Shown: positions 1 through 12,200 of the stretch, in pieces | Position numbering within the stretch: the stretch's first letter is position 1 | Layout: every line of letters begins with the position of its first letter | NCBI GenBank assembly: GCA_030789695.1 | Contig: CM061132.1 | Coordinates: 163,953,442-164,017,441 of the forward strand | Origin: Scilla litardierei | Taxonomy: Eukaryota > Streptophyta > Magnoliopsida > Asparagales > Asparagaceae | Direction: 5' to 3' | Length of the DNA: 64,000 nt | Position numbers and translations under genes: made by a program | The notes under the pieces: generated by a model | Seen by the model: only the letters and a program-made list of their open reading frames with translations | Database searches by the model: none | Told to the model about the DNA's origin: nothing

Positions 1-173
1 TTTGTTGGAAATTTAGTCGGAGTTTCATTTCAGCATTCTTTTCTAATCTTTTTTAAAGCTCAAGATTTTCAAATAATATGTTCTTTTTGTATATGTGTTC
101 CTCATGTTTGGCTTCAATGAATTCTTGTTTAATGTTTCTTGATGATATCCATCATAATATATTACTGTTTCAG

Positions 174-245
174 GTTACATCCCAGCAATATTCCATTGAA
201 GCGAAGAAGGATCATTATAAGTTTAATGCTCTTGAGAATTTCTTG
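174..245 (+). CDS. NOMO-like exon 1 of those in window
   Basis: Preceded by a pyrimidine-rich tract and CAG, followed by GTACAT. It encodes 24 residues in phase 0, containing [14 protein letters not shown], the end of a lumenal beta-sandwich repeat. Bases 1-173 are the tail of the preceding intron and show no other feature. Confidence 0.85.
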
Positions 246-3200
246 GTACATACCTAACTTATTATCCATCTTTTTTCTTGTGCATCTATGCCTCTGTAGG
301 ATGTATTTTTTTGCTTTATGAAAAAAATTAATAGTTTTGTCATTACCATCAGGTTCTCCCAAACATGGCTTATGTTGATGAAATTAAAGCAGTCTCCTAT
401 GACATTTGTGGTGTTGTTCGATTGGTTACTGGAAATTCCAAGGCAAAGGTACTTACATATTTTTTTCTTTTGAATTTCAGTTTTTGAGATAAATTTGCAA
501 TTTATAATGGTGATGTCAGGTGGCACTGACACATGGACCGGAGAATGTCAAGCCCCAGATGAAGTCAACTGATGAGAATGGGAGCTTCTGTTTTGAGGTA
601 TTTAGATTCATGTCGGTATTCATCTAACTTGGCTTTTGTTTGTTTATTAGATTAATTCATTTTCAGGGTTTTTAATTAAAGTATGCCTCTCATTCTTTTG
701 TTTGTGGGTTTTGGACCTTGGGTTGTGTGGGTTTTGGGTTTTTGGTCGAAGCAAGCGTGGGTAGTCTCTTAAATAGACGGGTATAATGTAAACCTGGCCT
801 CCACCCACCGAACCCAACACACACCAACCTGCCCACCCACCCTCCCGCCACCCACTCATCCATCCATCACATCCTCCTTACCTCCTTTTGAAGTTTTAGG
901 AATTTTTTTAACTGTTCTTAGTCCCAACCTTAAATTTTCCTGTACCAAAAACCTAATATTTGGTCTAAAAAGGAAACCATGCTTTTAGTGTTGAGTGCTT
1001 GGCGTTATATAGAGTTGGGGACCGTGAAACCTCTAATAAAATCAGATTTGTTAAGTTTCATTGGCATACACGGTTAGTGTAAGTGTTTGAAGAAGTGGTT
1101 GTGACTTGGAACCAAAACACGATGATTCCGAATGTCCTGGGTTCTGAGATCGCATTTGTAATTATAAATGTTGTTTATCTCCCTTGAATGAGTCATTTTA
1201 AAGCTAGAGGCCTTACGAGATGGGGATGCGGAAGGGAAACAAGATGTGGTTGAAGAAATAAAAACTAACTAGAGATTTGTAAAGATATTAAATATGGTTT
1301 AAGACTTTACCATAGAAATCGAATGATTATCGTTTTGTAACATATTGCCCATTGAAGATTCTTTCGGACCTCTTAGCCAGGTGATTTCTTACTAACTCTT
1401 ACACCTCTCATGTAAAAGATTTCAAAGATTACAAGCAAAGTTTATAGAACTTTAATTTTATTCAATCACTTATAATTTAAAAGTCTAATATCATATGTTT
1501 ATAAGAAAAAAGTCGAACCTAAACTCTAGACTCCTTACATGACTCAAACTTTTAAATAATATAAATAAAAATATTCTTTCAGAAGGAAATTCAAACGTCT
1601 TAAGCAAATAAATGAAAGACTTAAATAAAGAAAATATAAAAGGACTCAGATTAAAGTCAAAATTAATTTGAACTTCTAAAGAAAATAAAATTTCTTTTCC
1701 TTTTATAATTAGGAGGCCTTACTTGATTAGGATTCGTTTCAATTCTCAATAATAGATCTCGCACGTAGTTCATATTTGTCTCACATCAAATCTTTCTTGA
1801 TGGGAGAAAACTCGACCTTAAGTTTTAAAGTAGCGCAATATAAAAAACTTGGGCAGTCATCTTGGGAGTAATGATACCGCGGTGACAATGACAAGCATGG
1901 AAAAAAAACACAATACCTACTGACTCGCAGGTAGTGGATCAATCAAAATAATAAGTCTGTATTGTATCTCAAGTTTAACAAGTGGCTCGGATGTTAGCTC
2001 AAATAAAGATTTTGCTTGGGGTGTTGGTTCAAATTTTATCTCAAGACTTTGTTGCTCCAACTGTGGTTCGGGCACGTGCTCAAGATTTGACTTATCCTAC
2101 ATATCTGATCATAAGCACGACTTGGGCTTATGATCTAGTTTGGGCTCAAGCGACTTATTCTCGCTCAGTTGAAAGACCCTGCACAATATTCTTGTGGAAT
2201 AGACTTTTTTGGCATCGTGTTTCTAAGGCATCGAGGCATGTAGCGATCTCATAAAGGGTGGTATAAGATTGCCGATGAAGGGCATGATTATGTTTCTTAA
2301 AGGCGAGAGACTGTGCCAAGAACAATTTGTAGAGCTTCTCTCAATTAGTCATAAAATATCAAGCAGTTGAAATCTAGTTCTTCTGCTTCAAACAAACTTG
2401 AAAATTGACCTCAGAATGGTTCCGTGATCACCAAAAAATAGACTGATGAATTGTATATGAATAGTGTGGTGAAGAAGCTGATGAAGAAGAAAGAAGACTA
2501 GAAAGGTGATGAACATAGGATTTTGATTTTTTGATTTTAGCTCTGATACCAATTGATGAGGCTACGATAAGGGAACTAGATATGATAGAAGAAAGTCAGA
2601 AAAAACTAATCAGGAATTTATGAAATATAGGATAAATAAGTTTTATGCATTTAACTACAGAAATGGAACGACCACCGATTTCAATGCCTTGCCCATTGAA
2701 GATTCTTTTAGACATCTCACCCATGTAATACCTCAACCACTCTTGCACCATTCATGCAAGCGATTTCAAAAAATTATAAACAACGTTTATAAAACTTAAA
2801 TTTTATTCAATCATGCAAAATCCAAAAGTTTAATTGCAGACTCATATCTATAGAAAAAGAAACAGACTCTTACTTAACGTTATACTTGGTCCCCAAGTCA
2901 AACTCCTTAATAAAATAATTATAAGAGTTTTCCTTCATAAAAAAATCAAAAGTTCTAAAAACAAATAAAAGAAAGGCCCAAATAAAACATATACAAAAGG
3001 TTCACCAAGACTAAATGTCTAAACTTACTCAAACTCCTAAAGAAAATATACTTCTTTTCCTTCTACGATTAGAAGAGCTTCCTTAATTAGAATTCGCTTT
3101 GATTCCCAACAGAATTTGCATGAAGTCCGTGTTCATTGCACATCATTTTGTTTTGCACATCATTACGTTTGCTCTATGTACATTATTATAGCCTACAAAA

Positions 3201-6200
3201 CATCAGCAATTAGGTAAAGCAGTTTCCTGAGGATATTTAAATCTGAAATGGGTTCGTATACTGTACTACATATAAATTATAATCCAAACTTAGTTCTTAA
3301 TCCAAGTTCATTGAAATTTTGATTAAGCTTGGATCTATTATCTTATTATAACATTGTATCGTGTATCGTGGATCTACACGGATCTTGTTCTGCTACATAA
3401 GCCAGAATTAAGCTGCATTGTTTTCATGTGATTCTTTCTGCATATCTTGATAGCATACAACTGGACCATCTGGACTTTCATATGCCTAGAATTGATGAGT
3501 TTTGTATCGTGGATCTACACGGATCTTGTTCTGCTACATAAGCCAGAATCAAGCTGCATTGTTTTCATTGTGTGATTCTTTCTGCATATCTTGATAGCAT
3601 ACAACCGGACCATCTGGACTTTCTGGTGCCTAGAATTGATGAGTTATGCCTTTAGGGATCTAGTTAGTTTCATTTGATGACTGCAAGGTTGTTGTCCTTC
3701 CCTGTGTTTTAATTGTTTGGCTTTTTCTGCTGAATTTTCGTAAGGAAATTCCTTTCCATATGGAAGAAATTTACTGTCTCTTCGATACCTACCATGTATG
3801 TATGTTACGTTACATTCATGATCGCATACTTGAGAACGTAAAATTATGAATGATATATGAATGTGCTTGTTAGAAGATTCTTTGGATTCCATCATCAAAA
3901 TGAATAGTAGTATTTCATAGTTGATGTCTCAGCATGGTATAATTTTTTGCTTCTAGCCCAATCATAGCAAATCCAAAGATTGCTCCAAACATAGTGAATT
4001 TAAAGCATAGTAACTTGTAAATGATATTTTTCACTCAAAGTCCGTGGGTTTGGCTGGGTTGCGAACCCTTGTCCTTTTACTGATTAACTTCTGATTTCAT
4101 TTCCACTTGAAATCACAGCTTCATCTAGAACCTAATGGTTCTAGCTTCTTGTCTGAACCACAAAGCATCGGGAAATATATGCACATGATTTTTTTAGATT
4201 CTGGACCCGTTTTATTGAGCCTCTCTGCTGGCTACTGCAAATTTAACTTTATCGGAGTGCTTGTGTTTGCTGTAATGTTATTGCTTCGATGATATTTTTT
4301 ATCTTTTCTAGTATGTTTAATGAAGTGATATTCACTAAACTATGCAATAGGTTCCACCTGGAGAATACCGTCTATCTGCTTTGGCGGCAAATTCCGAGAG
4401 TTCATCAAGCCTTTTGTTCTCACCGCCATATGTTGACGTCAAGGTTGATCGACCACTGCTTAGCGTAGAGTTTTCTCAGGTATACAGCTTAAACAATAAA
4501 TTCAAATGTCTCTTGTTTTGTTCTCCAATGTCACAACCTGCTTAAGAAACTAATTTTAAAGTGAAGCTTGTAACTGTGTTGCCTGATGGTATTTTTCAGC
4601 ATGGCAAAACTTCATATAGATTTTATTTCTAAAGTACAGCTCATCTCTGACCAACAGGCACAAGTTGATGTTCATGGAACTGTCCGTTGCAAAGAGAATT
4701 GTGGGCCTTCTATTTCACTGTCTCTTATAAGACTGATGAATGATGGCACTCAGGATAAAAAGACGACTTTCTTGAACCAAGAGAGCAGTGCTTTTACCTT
4801 TTCAAAAATCTTTCCAGGGAAATATCGACTTGAGGTAAACTACTTAGATAATCTTAGTTTGGTTTCTTTCACAGTTAGTGACTGGCTTTGCTGTCAGTCA
4901 TGCTGCGACTTTTACAATTAGGAAATCCATAGAGTAATAATCTTATTAAGAATGTACTCTGTGCTCCTTATGTTAAATCTTATGGCTTAACTGATTGCTT
5001 CATTCCAGCCATTATTCAGTTAGCTTGTTCATTATATGATCCAACATCAGGTGAAACACATCTCAACTTCAGCAATGCCTGAGGAGGATAATTGGTGCTG
5101 GGACCAAAGTGCTGTTGAGTTAGATGTTGGCACAGAGGACTTGCAGGGAATTGTCTTCACTCAGAAAGGCTATTGGATTGATATAATATCTAGCCATGAC
5201 ACAGAAGCCTATATTGAGCAACCTGGTTCTTCACGTGTTGATTTATTAATTAAGGTATCGGTTTTGCTGCCAAAATTTTTCTCTAAACTCTTGGATGATC
5301 TACTTCAAGGTATCATATGTGAGATTTGTATTTACTAGCAGCTGAGCTTGACTATTCATGTGCAGCGAGGGTCACAGAGAATTTGCGTTGAGAATCCTGG
5401 GGAGCATGAATTGCATTTTGTTAATTCTTGCATATTCTTTGGAAGCTCCTCGGTGAAATTTAACACAGTGAAACCAGCGGTATGGGCTTAACCTTTTTAA
5501 TGATTGGGTTCATACTTGTAACTTGTTTTCTTGCTATTGTATCCTCCACTACGTAGGCTTTATGATCCCCTTTTTATCTGGATCGGGGGTTGTCGCCTGA
5601 AGGTTAGCCTTTGTTGTGTTGTTACAGCCTGTACGCCTTACTGGAATGAAGTACTTGGTCAAAGGATTGATTCATGTCGACTCAAGCTTGCTTCAAGCTT
5701 CATTTGATGTATCTAACAGCATCATGATAGAGATATTTAATCGATCTAATGTCCATGTCGATACTGTTAATGCTATATATGTGCCTGATGAAATCAAGCA
5801 AAGTAGGACAGCTGCTTTTGAGTACACCTTCTGGTCTGATCTTGGAGAGGAATTTATCATCATTCCTAGTCACTCAAGGTAAAGCTATGTGTCACCTGGA
5901 ATATATTTGGAGTTCCATATTTGTTTTATTTTTCTTAGAGCTGTTTATTTCTATTGTGAGGTTACGGGAATAATGGACAACATTTGCAACAATGGACTGT
6001 TACCTTTTTAATCAAGATAATTTAAGTGCACATCTGCTTTGTGTTGTCTATTCTTGCACCATTTCCTCAGCAATTTACCTTTGATGACCATAGTAGCAAC
6101 CACCCCTCGTTGAGAGGATAACAGTCAATAATTGCTCCATTTTTGGTCTGAGAAATTTGTGGTGATATTAGCATACACATCTAATTATTGGGTCATATAT

Positions 6201-9200
6201 AGATAACATGTACATCAACCTTGAGCAAACTTCTTTAAACCTTGTTTATGTGCATTAAGTTGATCATATAATTTACTTACCTTTTTGGTATTCTTTTTAA
6301 ACTACTGTTTTATAGTAAGAGACTTGCCGAAACATGCTGTGCAAAACAAGGCACAACGACACAGGTCTGAAAAAAAATACACATGAGACGATGACACATG
6401 AAAATTGTCGTGTGACAACATGGTTTCATGGTGGATGAGTCCAAGCTTCAAATGTTCTGGTTTTTCTCTACAGAAACCAATTTTTTATGGATTAAATTCT
6501 ACATAAACCAATTATTATTATTATTATTATTATTATTATTTGTTTACCATTCCCAAAGAGTTGAAAATTTTCCATTACACATCAATATGGTTGAATTACG
6601 TATATTACATGGCAGCTTCATCTTCACAGATCATATAAGAGATATGTCAACAAGCTTGAACTTTAATTGACTGGATTGTCTTCGGTTCATACTTCGTATG
6701 AACCATATAGTTGTTATAAGATCCTTACTTTAAGCTGTATGCAGCTGTCGACTGGACTTTGACAGTCCTGGCCATGTATCTCTTTCAAATCACTTCAAAG
6801 TCTTCTGCCTACCTTCTTCTTACCTAGATGTGTTTGCCTACCTTCTTCTTACCTAGATGTGTTTGATAGGAGGCGCAAGAGGACCGTACCGAAGGTTTGG
6901 AACGAGATCATCCACGGTTAGGAGAGAGAGCTCCGGCGACGGAGGCAGGCGACGCGGGAGCAGGGCGAGGACCCCCCCAGGGGGCCGCAGAGGAGCTGCG
7001 ACCCCCTGGAGGGGCCGCCGGAGGCAGGCGACCCCCCCAGGGGGCCGCAGGAGGCGGGCGACCCCCCAGGGGGTTCGCCGGAGGCGGGCGACCCCCCAGG
7101 GGGGCGCCGAGGAGCGGCGGGCCCGCCAGGGCACGCGCGGGCTCCCGACGGGCCGCGCGGAGTACGAGGACCCCCCAGGCAGCGTCGGGGGGGCCACGGG
7201 ACCCGTGAGAGGCACGCGCGGGGTGCGCAAGATCCAGAGTACTTCGAGGACGATGACTGGGCTACGGAAGGAAGATGGGGGGCTGAGGATCAGGATCCGG
7301 AGTACGAGGATCCCATCCATCACTACGAGGAGGAGTATGAGGAGGAGGATGAACGGCACTGGAGGGAGGATAGGAGGTGGGAACCGGAAGGAGACCGATT
7401 TGGGGACCACCGTCGCCTGCAGCGCGGGGATCGTGTCGACGGGAGAGATCCACGGGCGGATGATCGCATACGGAAGCTCCAGATGCCGGTGTTCAGAGAG
7501 GTACTTTGAGCGCAGCAGAGACCTCTGAGGACCTGGGACGGGTTCAAGGAGGCACTACTACACCGTTTCAGAGGCTCTCAGGCGGGGGGAGCTTATGAGC
7601 AGCTGCATGCCTTGAGGCAGATGGGGACCGTGCGCGACTACATCAAGCAGTACGAGGAGCTCACCAGCCGCGTGCGAGGGATGCCTGCAGAATCCCTGGA
7701 ACGATTCTTTATGGACGGTTTGAAGCCCACCATCAGGTCTGAGCTTCGTACTCTCAGGCCACGAGGACTGGAGGAGCAGATGGAGCTGGCCCTGACGGTA
7801 GAGGACCGGTTGGCCGACGAGCGACGCGCTAGGGGGGCGTTTGGGGGACAGTTTTCACGCACACAGGCGGGCCCAGGAGGACAGACAGGCGCTGCAGGAG
7901 GGGCCCCAGCAGCCGGAGGGAGACCCGGGGATGTGAGGCCAGGTGGGCCTTACAAGAGGATGACAGACGCGGAGATGCGAGACCGGAGGGCAAGGGGGTT
8001 ATGCTTCAAGTGCGACGAGAAATTTACCCCTGGGCATAGGTGTCGCAACCAGGCCCTGCAGGTGTATGAGGTATATGCGGAGGACTTGGAGGGGGAGCAG
8101 GCAGAGGAGGAGGCGGCAGGGGCCGAGGAGGAGGGCACGCCTCTACTACTGGAGGCGGCCGAGGTCTCGCTTAGCTCCATCGCGGGGTTTACACGGGTGC
8201 ACACTATGAAGCTGGCTGGTAGAGTCCGAGACCTGGACGTGGTGATCTTGATAGATAGTGGGGCAACCCACAATTTCGTATCCCCCAGGGTGATTGAGAG
8301 TCAGGGGTTACCAATCACGGAGACAGAGGGCTTTGGGGTCATGCTCGGGACCGGGGTGGTCGAGCAGAGTAGAGGTATCTGCCGGGACTTGATGGTGTCC
8401 ATACATGGGGTGGTGATCACGGGAGACTTCCTGCCCTTGACCTTGGGCAATGTCGACTTGATTTTGGGGATGCAATGGCTGCAGTCACTGGGAGAGACGA
8501 AGTTCAATTGGAGGCTACTACGGATGGAGTTCCAGGTAGACGGCCGGAAGGTGGTGCTGTTGGGTGACCCGAGTTTGTGTTGTTCGTCGGTGTCCTTCCA
8601 GGGGTTGGCATCTAGCGGTCTTCCGCCACCGAGAGACCATGAGCACGCGATTGTGCTAAAGGAGGGGGTGTCACCTATCAGTGTGCGACCGTACCGATAC
8701 CCCCAGGTACAGAAGGATGAGATTGAGAAGTTGGTGCAGGAGATGTTACAAGCAGGTGTCATCCGCCCTAGTGCTAGTCCTTTCTCTAGCCCAGTGCTTC
8801 TGGTTAAGAAAAAGGACGGCAGTTGGAGATTTTGTGTCGATTATCGGGCCCTCAACAAGGAGTGTTTCAATCTTATATTTTGATCCAGATACAATTAAAG
8901 ACCTTTTCAAAAAAATATCGCATTTTGTTGCCCTCTTCTTTCAGTTAGCTGAGTTTATCTACTCTGTGTGAACCGAATGTACACATCCAATCTTTCTTAG
9001 CTAAACTTAGGTTTTGTGGCCTGTAGGAAATGTTGGGAATGAGTATATCATGGGTTTAGTAGCTGCACCAATTCACATAACAAGTATACCACATGGTGTT
9101 GATCTGTCTGATTTTGTGGGGAAAACCAAAGCCAATTTATAGTTTAGACATGAGAAATGACCCGATAATTGTTATTACAATGGATGATGATGTTAATAGC

Positions 9201-12200
9201 AATTTTAGATGAATTGGCACGATGCTAAGCAGCCTTCAGGGTATGGCAGTCTCGGACACTCACGCCGACACCATATTCAAGTTAGCATATCAAGATGATT
9301 ATTACTCTTCCATTTCAGAGTTGATACTTATTAGGAAATATCTCAAGTCCCAACCACACCAATTGAAGGTTTAAGTCTCAAGTCAATTTTTATCTGACTG
9401 TGGTTGATAATTTAATTCGATAAGTTATCTTATTGAAACTTGCAGGGTTTTACTCATTAATTTATTCATATCGTGGTTTCAAAATCTGTATATTCGATTA
9501 AAAGTTTGTGTGCTTGACCTGTACTTATATTTCTCTAATCTTGCAGTGACAACCAAGTGAAGAAGATTCTATTTTATCCAAGGCAACGTCATGTAAGTAG
9601 ATCCACAATATTACTAACCCCACCAAACCCTTCTAGGAAATGCTTGCGTGCTAGCCATTTTTCTTGTTAAATTTGATGGCAGGTATCAGTTACTGCTGAT
9701 GGATGTCAATCTACTATTCCGGTGATCACTGGTCGAATCGGACTGTATCTTGAAGGATCGGTGTCTCCTCCTCTTTCTGGCGTAAATATAAGAATTATAG
9801 CCGCTGGAGAGAGCGACAACACTCCTTTACAAAAAGGTGATGTGGCATTAGTAACGGAAACACGATCTGATGGTTCTTTTATTGCCGGTCCTTTGTATGA
9901 TGATATAACTTACGATATTGAAGCCTCAAAGGTTTGCAATTCTGATCAGAATGTGAAGTTGACTTTTCAGGTTTACTGCTTTGGATATGCCCATCATCTG
10001 ACATTGTTTTACCTTTTATACAGTCTGGCTACCATGTTAAACAGTTGGGGCCGAATTCATTTACTTGTCAGAAACTTAGTCAAATTGTAGTAAATATTTA
10101 CGATGGAGGGGAAGCTGGGGAGTTGTTCCCTTCTGTTCTATTATCTTTAAGTGGCGAAGATGGTTACCGAAACAATTCAGTTAGTGGTGCTGGTGGAGCC
10201 TTCAGCTTTGATAATTTGTTCACCGGAAGCTTTTATCTACGTCCATTGTTGAAGGTATTTAACTGTTTATTAATGAGTGTGTACTATATCTATGTTGTCA
10301 ATTTCTTTAGGTTGTCTCTGTTTACTGTATGCCTAGACCAACTAATTTCCACTATTGCTTTTGATAATACAGGATAAGTCACGCTAACATGAAGGAACTG
10401 TGCTTATCATGTAAAGCACATATATGGGTTGGCCATTTTAGAAAGGGAATTGTACAAAATTCTGGAAAAATTATTTTAAAATTTTCAGTAATAACATCTG
10501 AAAATAGACATGAAGATCATAATAAATATGGAGAAAACAAAAAATATTTGAAATTTCAGAATATTTAATATAATGAATCAGTTGCTAATAATGACAATTT
10601 TATATCATTGATGCATAAAAATCATAATTAACATTTAACCACAACATATATACCACTTAAAAGGTCCGGTAAAAAGCATGAGTAATCAGTTAGCAACTAA
10701 GAACGAAGCTCTCTACAGAAGGGGTTTAACGTGAGTGATCTGATGTTGGTCCAAATTTGGACTAGATTCCATCCCAAATGTAATATGCACCACATGCAGG
10801 CAAGTGACAATATTTGGCTGTGTAGGAAGGGATGCCGTACAATGGGTGTACATGCCATTTTGACATGCAGGACTGGGGCATCAACATATGCAGCCACATG
10901 ATACCGTGTTTTAGAGCAGTGTCTGTTTTTTGTAAAATATAAAAGTTACAGTTAAGAAAAAATATTCTCTGTCTATTTTTAGGCATTAAAGTGATATTAG
11001 TTTTTGCCACTGTTAACAACTTAACGTGAAAGTTTGTCATGGTCGAATTTCATGATTGTATATACCATCCTCGTAAAAACATACTATGGATTTTCATGTT
11101 CACCTCATGAAATGTATACTATCAATTTTCATGTTGCCTTATGCAGTATACAATTATACACCATCCTTGTATATGTAAGTCCTAATTTTTTATTTTGGCT
11201 CTGTGAATTTTTGAACTGATACCACAACTGGTAGCACGTGTCTAATTCAGTTCTTCTTCCCACCTTTAACTAGTGCGCTGATGAGTCTCTAATCTTTTAG
11301 GAGTATTCATTTTCTCCCCCAGCAGCGGCAATAGAATTGGAGTCTGGAGAATCTAAAGTGGTTGTTTTCCGAGCAACACGTGTTGCATACAGGTTTGCCA
11401 TCCTTTTCTGTCAATATAGCTTAAGTCTTCATATTTCAGGTTCTATATGCATTTGTGAAATTAATTAAAAATTTTACCTTCAGAAGGGGGATTGTAGTAA
11501 TGGATGTGTCTAGTTTCTACACAGTAGAGCTAAGTTCATGGGATCCAATTCCCTTGAGCAATTTCACCTGGTAATGCAGCCATGGTGTTTGAGTTGTGTG
11601 CGTGTGTTTGGGTGGTGGTTGGTTTTTGTGTGTGTGTGTGTGTGTTTTTTTTTTTTTTGGGGGGGGGGACGAGCTATCTAAGTTCCCATACTAGTGAGGC
11701 CATACTAGTGGGCTACTCCAATTCATAAATTTTATCAGTGTCCCCGAAACCTTAAAGCCTGGACCATATTCTGGTCACTGGAAGAAGCATTTTTCTACCG
11801 TTTTGCACTTCACTTTTGGCGTGGTTACTGTAATGGGCCTTTTTTACTCAGTTTTTTTCTTTTCCTTTTTTCCTTTTTTTCTTTTCTTGGTTGGCCCACC
11901 AAGCCCACACGGGCTCTTTTATTTTCTATTTTCTATCTCCCCCTCATTTTCACACGACGGAGCGCACTCTGGGGCTTTCAATCAAGGGCAATCGCTTGCC
12001 CCTCTCTCTCGTTCGCCTATTCATTCGACAAAACCTCTAAAACGAGCTGTCGCCCCTCTCGTCCTTCTCGTACGACCGTTCGAAAACCCTAGCGGGCCGT
12101 TCGGAAGCCGTCACAGCCCCTATTGCTTCAATCGTGCAGATCGCGCGTTCTGACATCCCCCACGTCTTCCTCTATGGGTTCCTTCGATCTCTATAAATCC

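Larger units (their letters stand above)
6865..8862 (+). mobile_element. Truncated Ty3/gypsy fragment (gag, protease, start of RT)
   Basis: A GC-rich block in an AT-rich intron. It encodes gag, a zinc knuckle, a protease and the first part of reverse transcriptase, then stops abruptly at about 8862 where AT-rich intron sequence resumes. No LTR, primer site or target duplication is visible, so it is truncated at both ends. The match to element B in gag, knuckle ([14 protein letters not shown] against [14 protein letters not shown]) and protease suggests the same chromovirus group. Confidence 0.85.

Noticed and set aside
1982..2254. 90-codon frame inside the small LTR element
   Set aside because: Low-complexity leucine/alanine-like composition, no motif, and it lies between two LTRs where no conserved gene is expected.
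6853..7528. Long overlapping open frames on both strands (185, 223 and 103 codons)
   Set aside because: They arise from the GC-rich gag minisatellite, which has few stops in any frame. No independent protein motif.
11483..11570. Possible extra exon after exon 12 (AG acceptor, open stretch, GTAATG donor)
   Set aside because: The split Ser codon of exon 12 joins exactly to 26507, the translated stretch does not resemble the family, and no NOMO protein needs it.
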